Origin: Flavisolibacter sp.
Lineage (GTDB): Bacteria > Bacteroidota > Bacteroidia > Chitinophagales > Chitinophagaceae
Assembly: GCA_028288675.1 (NCBI GenBank)
Contig: JAQBNG010000146.1
Span: 1-64,000, forward strand
Direction: 5' to 3'
DNA: 64,000 bases
The notes beneath the pieces are model-generated. The model worked only from the letters and a program-made list of their open reading frames with translations. It was not told where the DNA came from and did no database searches. Numbering within the stretch: the stretch's first letter is position 1; each line of letters opens with the position of its first letter. This document shows, piece after piece, positions 37,478 through 46,930 of this stretch. Made by a program: the position numbers and the translations under genes.

Positions 37478-38716
37478 TTAGTTGCCTGTATCCAACACCA
37501 GCCTAAAACCAACTTCGTTGCTTTTTTCAAGAGGGTTCTTCTTATTTCTAAACGAAGGGCGGAAACGGTCGCCCTGGTAATCTTTAAAATTCCCTCCTCT
37601 TATTACTTTTTCCTTACCTAACGGCGGACCTTCGGGGTTTAACTGGTTAAAATCTTCTTTGTAATAATAAGCTCCATACCAATCTAAACACCATTCAGAT
37701 ACATTACCCATCAGGTCATAGATCCCTGCAACGTTAGGTTGCTTAATACCTACCGGATGTGCTTTTTTATCAGCGTTAGAAAAATACCAGGCTGTTTTAT
37801 TTATATACTTTTCCTGCCCGCCGGCCGTATCCACTTCCATCTTTCCGCCAATCCTGGCTACATATTCCCATTCGGCTTCTGTTGGCAATCTGAATTTTTT
37901 ATTACTGATGACATTTAACTTCCGGATAAATTTCATGGCATCCTCCCAACTTACATTTTCTACCGGGCAGGTAGCACAATCTTTATTAATGCCACTTGGA
38001 TTGTAGCCCATAAGTGTTTCCCATTGATGCCGGGTAACTTCGTATTTACTAAAAAACACGGGCTTGATAGTGACCGAATGTTCTGTTTCATCGGCAGCAG
38101 GAGCTCTATTATTCCCCATGGTAAACTTGCCACCTTCAATCAGGACCATATTGGCGACCAAAGAATTGATTGCCACTAATTCTTTATCGAAAAAAATCTG
38201 ATTTCTTATGGTACCTGGTTGATTATCCGGTGATTTTTTTTCATTTAATACCACAGGCGTAGTGTTTGCCACTTTTTTGTTTTTAAGGCTTTCACGTTGC
38301 GCATTATTCTCATCTACCACATATAACAGGTCAATAAAAATTTCATTGTTTCCTTCTTCTTTAACTCTGAATGTATCTTTCATTTCATCATGTGTTGCCT
38401 TGCTTACCGCTTTGTATGAATATTTGCCCGGAGGTATTTCCAGGTAAAGAAATTCAGTTTTGAAAAGCTGCCCTCGCAATTCTTCATTTACGTATAAATC
38501 GCAATTTTCATTGGTGGCAAAAAGAACTTTTAAATCGGGTTTTCGTACGGTAACAGAATATTTCCCGGCAGTGCTGCCTCCCCTATCTCCATTAAAATTA
38601 TTTTCTGTTTTTGTAAGCCTGTTATTAGTTGTTCTGCCCTTTAGACTATTGGGCTGGGAAAAACAATAATCACAGGAAAGCAAGCATAAAAACAGTATAA
38701 CTATGCACTTTATCAT
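37478..38716 (-). CDS. Formylglycine-generating enzyme (SUMF1) family protein
   Basis: 412 aa; VLIEGGKFTMGNNRAPAADETEHSVTIKPVFFSKYEVTRHQWETLMG, VENVSWEDAMKFIRKLN, FRLPTEAEWEYVARIGG, VIRGGNFKD. Confidence 0.92.
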   Translation of the reverse strand: MIKCIVILFLCLLSCDYCFSQPNSLKGRTTNNRLTKTENNFNGDRGGSTAGKYSVTVRKPDLKVLFATNENCDLYVNEELRGQLFKTEFLYLEIPPGKYSYKAVSKATHDEMKDTFRVKEEGNNEIFIDLLYVVDENNAQRESLKNKKVANTTPVVLNEKKSPDNQPGTIRNQIFFDKELVAINSLVANMVLIEGGKFTMGNNRAPAADETEHSVTIKPVFFSKYEVTRHQWETLMGYNPSGINKDCATCPVENVSWEDAMKFIRKLNVISNKKFRLPTEAEWEYVARIGGKMEVDTAGGQEKYINKTAWYFSNADKKAHPVGIKQPNVAGIYDLMGNVSEWCLDWYGAYYYKEDFNQLNPEGPPLGKEKVIRGGNFKDYQGDRFRPSFRNKKNPLEKSNEVGFRLVLDTGN

Positions 38717-39128
38717 GCCTGAAAATTATTGCTTTTTGATCTAAATCAGGTGTGTAAAAATTCCGTTGCGACAAAAAATTAAGGAATGATAGCAGTATTT
38801 TATCTCACCTACTTAAAGCTTATAGCATTTTTCATTTTGTAAAACAGAAATGCGGTTTATGGCCGTACTTCTTCAAAAGCAAATGCAAGCCATGTTTAGT
38901 TTTTGCTAGTATGTTTCATCTGCTTAAAACAAGAAGCAAAGGTTTAATAAAAGCAGGATGAAAAATTCCTATATGCAGAGATTCATAAAACTGTCAATTA
39001 TTATTATATGACAGCACTCAGAATTACTACCTATACCAACAACTTTTACAGAAAACAAACCATTGCCCAAAAAGCTTTGCAACAGCTTATAATATCGTTA
39101 GTAGTATGCAGCTTTGTAGTAGCAACAA

Positions 39129-41972
39129 TTAATCAGCCGGCAGCAGTAGTTTAAATACCGATCCCTGGCCTGGGTTACTAAGGGCTGCAATGCGGCCATT
39201 ATGGTTTTCGATTACTTTTCGCACTATGGCAAGACCAACTCCGGAACCCTGGTATTCGCTCCTGCCATGTAGCCGCTGAAACATCTGGAAGATGCGTTCG
39301 GCGTGCTCCTGGTCAAACCCGATACCGTTATCCTGAACCTGGATGAGATGATATAAACTCTCCTTGTTTTCTTCCGGCAGATCGAATGTAGATTGACTGC
39401 CTTTTACAACTTCCGATGTTATTATAATTTGAGGAGCAACGTCACTTTTGCTGTACTTCAAAGCATTTTGAATTAGGTTATGAAAGAGCTGCTGTAACTG
39501 GCGCCTGTGCCCTGTAACTGTTGGTAAGTTTTTTATGACGACAGTTGCGCCTTTCTCTGCAATTGCAACTTCAAGATCATTGACCACTATTTGCAATTTT
39601 TTATTCAGGTCAATCTTTTCAAGAAGGTCCACACCCATACTTACGTGTGAGTAATCCAACAGGTCATCAATTAATAAACTCATTCGTGCAGTGGCATCCT
39701 CTACCCTCGCGAACAGGTTTTGCTGTTCATTACTCAGTGAGCCAAGGCTGCCTTTTAAACGATCAGAAAAAACCTGGACTTTTCTTACAGGTTCTTTCAG
39801 ATCATGTGAAGCTGCATGTGCAAATTCTTCTAAGTTGGCGTTAGAACGTTTAAGTTCCTCTATATGTTTTTCCAGCTGAAATTGGGCTGTTTTCAATAGC
39901 GTATAATCCGTGAAAGTAACCAGCACTTCGTCACCCACTTTCGTACTCATAAGATCCAGGTACAAATCATGTCCATCTACATTATAATGAACGTCTTTTT
40001 GCTGTGTTTTCCCTGTGAGGAACGTTTCTTTATACATTCCGAATACACCATTGTTCATGTATCCAGGAAACCAGGTACTGCCCAATGCGCCTTTCAAAAC
40101 ATCGGGAGTCTGCCCTACATAAGCCGCAAAGTTGGTGTTAGTAATCACGAAGCGGAAATCAACAATTTCACCATCATCATATACTGGCGAAAAAGTAAAC
40201 ATTCCAGATTGAGCGGCATTGAAAACAGCAGCTAACCGCTCAACCGTTTGTACAATTTCCAGTTGTGTATTTTTCGTTGTGGTTATATCGGTAAAAACAT
40301 TTATCAAACAATCATCGTTCATTTTTGCAACAGACAGTTCCAGCCACCTGCTTGTAGGCTCTAAATAGTATTGCATGATAAACGGATCACCTGTTGCAAG
40401 TGTTTCTAAAGCTTTTTGAAAGACCGGGCTGCTTAGTATGTTGGGGTCGTTCTGTGATATTTTATTATTGAGCATCTGCTCCATAGACATACCTACATAC
40501 TTTCCCGATATGGCGTTGGCAACAATTGTTCTGCCATCAATCACCTCTCCTGACTCATTACGAATTACTTCGGTTACAGTTATACCACTGGGCGAATGCT
40601 CCAAGATATTATCCAGCAGGTTTCGCTGTAGCTCGATCTGAAGAGTTGCCAGTTTTTGTTCTGTGATGTCCTGCGTGGTAACCACAATCGTTTCTTTATC
40701 TGTGGGCACAACTACATAGTCATACCAATTATTAATATCCTGCGCAACAAAATGCGTTTCATTATGTACTGCCTGCCCTGTATGCAAAACATCACAGAAA
40801 ATGTCAAAAAATCCATTGGTTTTATTCTCGGGAATCAATGCTAACATAGAAGTTCCAATAATCCCATCCGCACTCAGATTTAAGAGTTTTGCAATATTGT
40901 TGTTGACAAATAAATAGCGAAAGTCAACTATAGTTCCTTTTTTATCACGTACAGCTTTAAGTGCGTAAATACCATTAAAAGAAGCATCCAGGATACTGCC
41001 TATAAACCTTTTTTGTTGCGCTAACTCAGCTGTTCTTTCTTCTACTCTTCGCTGTAGCTCAGCCTCATTTTCTTCGAGTCTTTTTCGTATACCTACCTGC
41101 TCCGTTACATTATGCGCCACACAAAAAATACTACTTACTTCTTTAGTTGAAGTAGTTTGATGATACGGTTTGAAGACAAGATCAAAATACCGTGTTTCTC
41201 TTATTCCTTCAATTAATAAGGTGGCTGGAAATGTAGAAATATAGTAGGGCTCGCCTGTTTGCCTTACTTTTTCTAATATTTCAACCAAGCCCTGCATCTT
41301 AGCTTCAGGCAGAGCTTCGACTATAGGTTCACCAATAATCTCAGCAGCTCTGCCTAAAAAATGGAGCATCCGCTCGTTGGCAACTTCCACTATAAAGTCT
41401 GCTCCTTTAACAAGGCAGATAGCAACAGGAGCCTGCATTAGCAAATGACGAAGGTTATATTCACTTTCCTTAAGCCTCCTTGTGGCCAACACCTTTTCAG
41501 TTGTTTCTGTGCAGGCACAAAAAACACCGCCAATTTTGCCTGATTCATCAAACACCGGGCTGTAGGAAAAAGTAAAATAACTTTCCTCCCGATGGCCACG
41601 CCTGTTAATATATAATAGCTGATCCTCAGACCAATTGGATATTCCTTCGATCATAACCTGTTCAGCCAACGGCCCCACAACATCCCATATTTCTGACCAT
41701 ACTTCAAGCCCTGGCCTACCTAATGCCCCAGGATGTTTTTCTCCTGCAATCTCACAGTAAGCATCATTATAGATTGTTATAAGCTCCGGCCCCCACCATA
41801 TAAACATGGGAAACCGAGAATTTAAAAGTATGCTTACAGCAGTTTGTAAACTTGACGGCCAGGCATAAGGTGCACCAAGTGCTGTCTCACTCCAATCTTT
41901 TGCACGAACAAGTTTACCCATTTCACCTCCCCCTTTTAAAAAAGGAAGTCCTTTCGCTTCATGTAGTACCAT
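39129..41972 (-). CDS. PAS domain-containing sensor histidine kinase (multi-PAS)
   Basis: 947 aa; several PAS-like segments, H-box EEFAHAASHDLKEPVRKVQVF, N-box HNLIQNALKYS, QVQDNGIGFDQEHAERIFQMFQRLHGRSEYQGSGVGLAIVRK. Confidence 0.93.
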   Translation of the reverse strand: MVLHEAKGLPFLKGGGEMGKLVRAKDWSETALGAPYAWPSSLQTAVSILLNSRFPMFIWWGPELITIYNDAYCEIAGEKHPGALGRPGLEVWSEIWDVVGPLAEQVMIEGISNWSEDQLLYINRRGHREESYFTFSYSPVFDESGKIGGVFCACTETTEKVLATRRLKESEYNLRHLLMQAPVAICLVKGADFIVEVANERMLHFLGRAAEIIGEPIVEALPEAKMQGLVEILEKVRQTGEPYYISTFPATLLIEGIRETRYFDLVFKPYHQTTSTKEVSSIFCVAHNVTEQVGIRKRLEENEAELQRRVEERTAELAQQKRFIGSILDASFNGIYALKAVRDKKGTIVDFRYLFVNNNIAKLLNLSADGIIGTSMLALIPENKTNGFFDIFCDVLHTGQAVHNETHFVAQDINNWYDYVVVPTDKETIVVTTQDITEQKLATLQIELQRNLLDNILEHSPSGITVTEVIRNESGEVIDGRTIVANAISGKYVGMSMEQMLNNKISQNDPNILSSPVFQKALETLATGDPFIMQYYLEPTSRWLELSVAKMNDDCLINVFTDITTTKNTQLEIVQTVERLAAVFNAAQSGMFTFSPVYDDGEIVDFRFVITNTNFAAYVGQTPDVLKGALGSTWFPGYMNNGVFGMYKETFLTGKTQQKDVHYNVDGHDLYLDLMSTKVGDEVLVTFTDYTLLKTAQFQLEKHIEELKRSNANLEEFAHAASHDLKEPVRKVQVFSDRLKGSLGSLSNEQQNLFARVEDATARMSLLIDDLLDYSHVSMGVDLLEKIDLNKKLQIVVNDLEVAIAEKGATVVIKNLPTVTGHRRQLQQLFHNLIQNALKYSKSDVAPQIIITSEVVKGSQSTFDLPEENKESLYHLIQVQDNGIGFDQEHAERIFQMFQRLHGRSEYQGSGVGLAIVRKVIENHNGRIAALSNPGQGSVFKLLLPAD

Positions 41973-42315
41973 CTAATGAATATGATTAAAGAATAACCTC
42001 AAAAATATATAATAATGTACGCTCTGGTCAAAATTAGAGTTTCATTCCAATTGTGAAAATGAACAATAATTGGTATGCCTGAGAAAGATTAGATAGTATT
42101 GAAACCTATTAAATAAAACCTTCTTACTATCGTCAAACTATTTTATGCTTATGTAACCATAAGCATAAACAGCAAGAGATGCCCCTAATGCGTTCTTGCT
42201 GTTTAAGCATGTTAGTCAAAACCGGTTGAAATATAAGATTGAACATCGGCTCATACTTTTTGAAAATATGTTTTGGCTGTTGCACTAACTATCCTCATGT
42301 TAGTTATGAAATGTC

Positions 42316-42438
42316 TTTTGCGTGAGGGATAGAAGTGAAAATCCTTTTTTTCCCTTTGCCTGATGCTTCGATAGGCTTACCATGACAAAGAGCAAAAAAG
42401 ATTGCAGCAGACAGCCCCGCCCCAAGGGACACGTCCAA
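42316..42438 (+). repeat. Dispersed structured intergenic element, copy R2
   Basis: TTTTGCGTGAGGGATAGAAGTGAAAATCCTTTTTTTCCC...GCAAAAAAGATTGCAGCAGACAGCCCCGCCCCAAGGGACACGTCC. Confidence 0.85.
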
Positions 42439-42589
42439 CTAAAGATTCGTGACTTTCACAAAATGAATTCAATTTTACATATTTAGCTTTTTCACTATAG
42501 TTCATTATCTTGTAATATAACTGCAGTAAGATATCCTCTATATCTACTCACCAGACTAACGTAATTTTTAAAACTTCAACATAGTCAAT

Positions 42590-42973
42590 ATGGAAAAATC
42601 GATCAAAATAATTTTGTTCATTATTGTTGGTATCGTCATTGTAAATTTTGTGGCAACTATTTTTGGCAACAACAACATCAAGGGCATCCGAATCAACCTC
42701 GAAAAAGCTAAGCTTACCACAGACTCCGCACTGAATGAATTAAAATATTCAAAAAGCAAGCTTGATTCAATTAAAGCAGACATGCTTGTATTTCAATCTT
42801 ACATTAATAATATTCAAAAAACCGTAGAGCTGAACGATAATGAAAAAAGGCTCAAAGAAGAAAAGAACACAGTCAAGGTAACAGAGTTGAAAGAAAATAT
42901 AAAGAAGCTACGGTCAGAAATTGAAAATGACAGCCTTCCCGATATTGAAGTAATTACTACAAAAAATAATTAA
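42590..42973 (+). CDS. Hypothetical membrane-anchored coiled-coil protein
   Basis: 127 aa; N-terminal TM (IIKIILFIIVGIVIVNFVATIF-like), heptad-rich remainder. Confidence 0.65.
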   Translation: MEKSIKIILFIIVGIVIVNFVATIFGNNNIKGIRINLEKAKLTTDSALNELKYSKSKLDSIKADMLVFQSYINNIQKTVELNDNEKRLKEEKNTVKVTELKENIKKLRSEIENDSLPDIEVITTKNN

Positions 42974-42975
42974 TT

Positions 42976-43545
42976 ATGCAAACCTCTAAATACCTGGTTT
43001 ACCTGCTGCTGGTTGCAACAGTAACATTGCTTTCGTCTGTATGTTTTTCGCAGAGTCAAATTATGGAAATGAAGGATTCTATAGGATTGCGTTCTTATGG
43101 AAAAGGAAGAGGTGACACCATATTAATTCAATTAGACTCCGCATTTATATTGAACAAAAAAACATTCAAGCTTTACCAGGACACTTATAAAAGGGTTCAA
43201 GCAGGCAACCCGCAAGCGAAAAAAATGGTAGAAGAATATGAACGCCTGGTTGCTTTGCAGGATAGTATGCTAAAAGAAAAGGAAGTTTACTACCAGGGCT
43301 TAAAATCCAGTTTTGATTCCCTTGCTACCGGTTCGAATGATTTTCTAAAACGTACCGATGTCAATATTACTGCGATAAATCAATCCCTTTCAAATGCCAC
43401 CGGGCAATTGAATAATATAAAAGTGTTATTAGACGATTCTCTTGATAAATTAAAGCTGGTGAACAAACAAAAGTTTAAATGGGCGGTTGGAGGATTTACG
43501 GTAGGAATTGGTGTTGCGTCGCTGGTTTTTCTGATTGCCAAATAA
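42976..43545 (+). CDS. Hypothetical coiled-coil protein with signal peptide and C-terminal TM
   Basis: 189 aa; 2 nt after the previous stop; C-terminal KWAVGGFTVGIGVASLVFLIAK. Confidence 0.7.
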   Translation: MQTSKYLVYLLLVATVTLLSSVCFSQSQIMEMKDSIGLRSYGKGRGDTILIQLDSAFILNKKTFKLYQDTYKRVQAGNPQAKKMVEEYERLVALQDSMLKEKEVYYQGLKSSFDSLATGSNDFLKRTDVNITAINQSLSNATGQLNNIKVLLDDSLDKLKLVNKQKFKWAVGGFTVGIGVASLVFLIAK

Positions 43546-43841
43546 TAACCGGGTGCTAACTACAATGGCCGCTGGCGTGCCCATAGACATTGCTACAAAC
43601 CGAAGAAAAGGAACTATTACACCAAATTAAAGTGCTCTTTAAGCTGGTAGCTCGTAGCCAACACAGGCCGGTCCTAAGCGTGTTTAAAATACGCAACTAT
43701 TCCAATCATTATTACATAAGACCACTACCTGTTTCTAAAGAACCTGCTTAACCATTCAGGTAAAAAGCGGCATGAAGTTTTTATACCTGGTAACAAATGA
43801 ATTCCTGCTATACTTATTACTCACCACTAAAAACCCGGTTT

Positions 43842-44072
43842 ATGAATCCGCTTCAAAACGATAACCAACCCCAGGACGATACACCTTTAGCAGAAACAGG
43901 CAATGCCTCCAATCCATCGCCGCGGCCTGATAATTTAGAAGCTATGAATGATAACCAATTCTTAGGTGCAGGCGCCGAAAAATACTTGCGGGAAGTTGCC
44001 AGCATCGAAGACGTTCCAGATCCACAAGACCAACAGGATATGGACGAAATGATAGAAGCAGAAAAGGGATAG
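43842..44072 (+). CDS. Small acidic hypothetical protein
   Basis: In-frame Met at 43842: MNPLQNDNQPQDDTPLAETGNASNPSPRPDNLEAMNDNQF... Confidence 0.5.
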   Translation: MNPLQNDNQPQDDTPLAETGNASNPSPRPDNLEAMNDNQFLGAGAEKYLREVASIEDVPDPQDQQDMDEMIEAEKG

Positions 44073-44155
44073 CCGGCTATTTTTATGCATTGATAACGGA
44101 AAGGAAATCTGGCTGCATCACCCTCATGTAAATCCGGTCATTTGCACTTATGAAG

Positions 44156-45220
44156 TCATTTCTTTGCTCTTTCATACTGTACCGGCCATGATACATCTAC
44201 ACCAACTTCTTTAGCGGCGTGTAAACTAAAATACGGTTCCCGCAAAAGCTGCCGGGCCAGGAATATTAAATCAGCCTGTCCATCGGCGAGTATGCCTTCC
44301 GCTTCTTTAGCAGTTGTAATGAGGCCAACAGCACCCGTCATAATTCCTGCTTCTTTTTTTATGCGTTCGGCAAATGATGTTTGATACAAAGGGCCAGGAG
44401 TAATTTTTTGCTGTGGTGAGTTGCCACCGCTTGAGCAATCAATTAAATCAACACCTTTCTCTTTTAAAACTTTCGATAGTGCCACTGATTCTTCAATTGT
44501 CCAGCCGCCGGGTACCCAATCGGTAGCAGAGATGCGGACAAACAGCGGCATTTCATTGCCCCATACTTCTCTTATTGCTGCTATTATTTCTATAACAAAT
44601 CGTGTTCTGTTTTCAAAGGAGCCTCCATATTCATCTTGCCGGTGGTTACTAAGGGGCGATAAAAATTCGTGAAGAAGGTAACCATGTGCTCCATGCAGTT
44701 CAATAATTTGAAAGCCTGCTTCTTTTGCACGAATAGCACCCTGCCTGAACTCTTCTATTATCCTTTTAACTTCTTCTTTTGTTAGTTCATGAGGCACCGG
44801 TTCTCCCTCTTTATATGGAACGGCACTTGGTGCTTCTGTTACCCAGGGCTGCTCGTCTTCGGCCAAAGAGGCATTGCCTTCCCACGGGCGGTGATGACTG
44901 GCCTTGCGACCTGCATGAGCTAATTGAATACCCACAACAGCTCCTTGCGCTTTTATAAAATCGGTAATTCTCTTCAGACCTTCAATATGGTCATTTTTAT
45001 AAATACCAAGGTCGTGTGGGGTAATTCTTCCGGCTGCGGAAATGGCTGCTGCTTCGGTAAAAACAAGCGCCGCACCACCCACGGCCCTGCTACCTAAATG
45101 CACCAGGTGCCAGTCATTTGCAAAACCATCAACACTGCTGTACTGGCACATGGGCGAAACCACAATTCTATTTTTTAAAACGATTGATTTGATTGTAAGC
45201 GGTTGAAACAAATTTGCCAT
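44156..45220 (-). CDS. NADH:flavin oxidoreductase / NADPH dehydrogenase (Old Yellow Enzyme, YqjM/NamA-like)
   Basis: 354 aa; LKNRIVVSPMCQYSSVDGFANDWHLVHLGSRAVGGAALVFTEA, QLAHAGRKASHHRPW, ELHGAHGYLLHEFLSPLSNHRQDEYGGSFENR. Confidence 0.95.
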   Translation of the reverse strand: MANLFQPLTIKSIVLKNRIVVSPMCQYSSVDGFANDWHLVHLGSRAVGGAALVFTEAAAISAAGRITPHDLGIYKNDHIEGLKRITDFIKAQGAVVGIQLAHAGRKASHHRPWEGNASLAEDEQPWVTEAPSAVPYKEGEPVPHELTKEEVKRIIEEFRQGAIRAKEAGFQIIELHGAHGYLLHEFLSPLSNHRQDEYGGSFENRTRFVIEIIAAIREVWGNEMPLFVRISATDWVPGGWTIEESVALSKVLKEKGVDLIDCSSGGNSPQQKITPGPLYQTSFAERIKKEAGIMTGAVGLITTAKEAEGILADGQADLIFLARQLLREPYFSLHAAKEVGVDVSWPVQYERAKK

Positions 45221-45478
45221 AGTAAACAGTTGGATTGCAAAGTTGCGGCCACAACTTTTACAGTGCCGGAAGTGAGTAAAATTTACTGGTTTCCACTTAC
45301 ATTTTATTATGGAATTATGTACTGGATAAACAAAAATTACTTAGATAAGAGAAACAGGCCCAGGTACTATTGCAATTCTCCAAGCCTGGAAATACATTGT
45401 AACGGAAGACTTTTACCGACTTGAAAGTCACAGCATTACAATCCAACGCATCATCCTAACACTAAAAAAACGCCTTCC

Positions 45479-46900
45479 ATGAAAACCAGGATTCTTTTAT
45501 CTATTTCCCTATTGCTTGCTATTGCACACTCTTATGCACAGGTAAAAATCGGCAATAACCCGAACTCAATTAATGCCAACTCGCTTTTTGAAATGGAGAG
45601 TACCAATAAAGGCTTGCTGGCCCCGAGAGTTGCTCTGAACAGTGTTTCGTCGGCGTCTCCTTTAACCGCCCCGGTTCCATCAGGCATGCTTGTGTACAGC
45701 AGTGGCGGAACATTGCCAGATGGTTTTTATTTCTGGAACGGCACTAAGTGGTTAGCCATTCAATCTGCTGGTAATACCCGTACAAATTATGTTTTGGTAA
45801 AATCACCTGCCGACTTGCCGGCACCCATTAGTGGCGTTATTACACTTGTAGCAGGCACTACTTACGAGGTAAACGGAACCATCGCATTAACCAGCAAAAT
45901 CAATTTAAATGGTTGTTACATGGTGGGTATGGATGCCAACAATGATAAATTAGTTTATACACCTGGCACCGGTGAATTATTTACCGGCACGAAAGGCGGT
46001 ACCATAAAAACATTGACCCTTGTAGCAAATACAGCGGGTTCGAAATTGTTTAATGTCAGCCTTGTGGCAACTGAAAATCTTTTGGTACGGGATGTTATTA
46101 TTGCCAACTGTGCTGATGTGGGATTAGTAAGGGGAGGAAATATTATCTTCTTCAGCGTTATTAATTATGCAGGCAACACAACTGGCATTACTTACCAGGA
46201 TAATATCAATCTATTGCTTGACAACACAGCATGGTTTTCGACTAACTCCGGAACTTTTGAAAAGATCATTGGGACGTTCACTATCATAGAAAAATTGGGT
46301 GGCTTTAGCCAGGCGGGAACAGGTACTATTGCTATGGATATCACAGGTATTACCACAATCAATGAAGTAGGCAATTTAAAGAATACTGCTTTCGTTGGAA
46401 CAGGTACAAGGATTAATGGAATTTTTTCAAAGAAATGGGAAGTGGAAGCAGCTGGCATCAACACCGAAAAAGATGCTTCGGCTACAGGCAGTTTATACAT
46501 CTCCACAGCTGCTTCCACAAATATTACTAACATTAATACACCTGTAAAAGTTGCCGGCACAACAACAGCAACAGAACTGGTTCGTTTTACATCGCCAACC
46601 AGCAACCGGTTGTTATATGATGGCACTAAAACAAGAACTTTTCAAGTGTCAGTTGCCCTATCAGCTACCGCTGCCAGCGGCACTTATATATACTCTTTTT
46701 ATATCTACAAAAACGGTGTACAGGTACCTTCTTCCCGGCAAAGAGTGAAAGTGTATTCTTCATTAGGAGATATACAATCCCTCCCGATTGTTTGCACCGT
46801 TACCCTGGCTGCTGGTGATTATATTGAGCTATGGGCAGAAAACAATGATGATGCCGTTACAGACATTACTGCTCAGAATATGACACTGACAGTCAAGTAA
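45479..46900 (+). CDS. Hypothetical secreted surface protein
   Basis: 473 aa; signal peptide; QVKIGNNPNSINANSLFEMESTNKGLLAPRV resembles the N-terminus of the 30612 protein. Confidence 0.75.
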   Translation: MKTRILLSISLLLAIAHSYAQVKIGNNPNSINANSLFEMESTNKGLLAPRVALNSVSSASPLTAPVPSGMLVYSSGGTLPDGFYFWNGTKWLAIQSAGNTRTNYVLVKSPADLPAPISGVITLVAGTTYEVNGTIALTSKINLNGCYMVGMDANNDKLVYTPGTGELFTGTKGGTIKTLTLVANTAGSKLFNVSLVATENLLVRDVIIANCADVGLVRGGNIIFFSVINYAGNTTGITYQDNINLLLDNTAWFSTNSGTFEKIIGTFTIIEKLGGFSQAGTGTIAMDITGITTINEVGNLKNTAFVGTGTRINGIFSKKWEVEAAGINTEKDASATGSLYISTAASTNITNINTPVKVAGTTTATELVRFTSPTSNRLLYDGTKTRTFQVSVALSATAASGTYIYSFYIYKNGVQVPSSRQRVKVYSSLGDIQSLPIVCTVTLAAGDYIELWAENNDDAVTDITAQNMTLTVK

Positions 46901-46930
46901 CACCACAAATTCAAGCAACAAATTCGTCCC

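Noticed and set aside
43557-43740. Possible fifth R-type element (GGCGTGCCC... in the intergenic region)
   Set aside because: Only a few bases match the 3' box; the inner stem and AGCCCGGCCC box are absent.
46192-46626. 144-aa minus-strand ORF
   Set aside because: Antisense shadow of the 45479-46900 surface protein gene.
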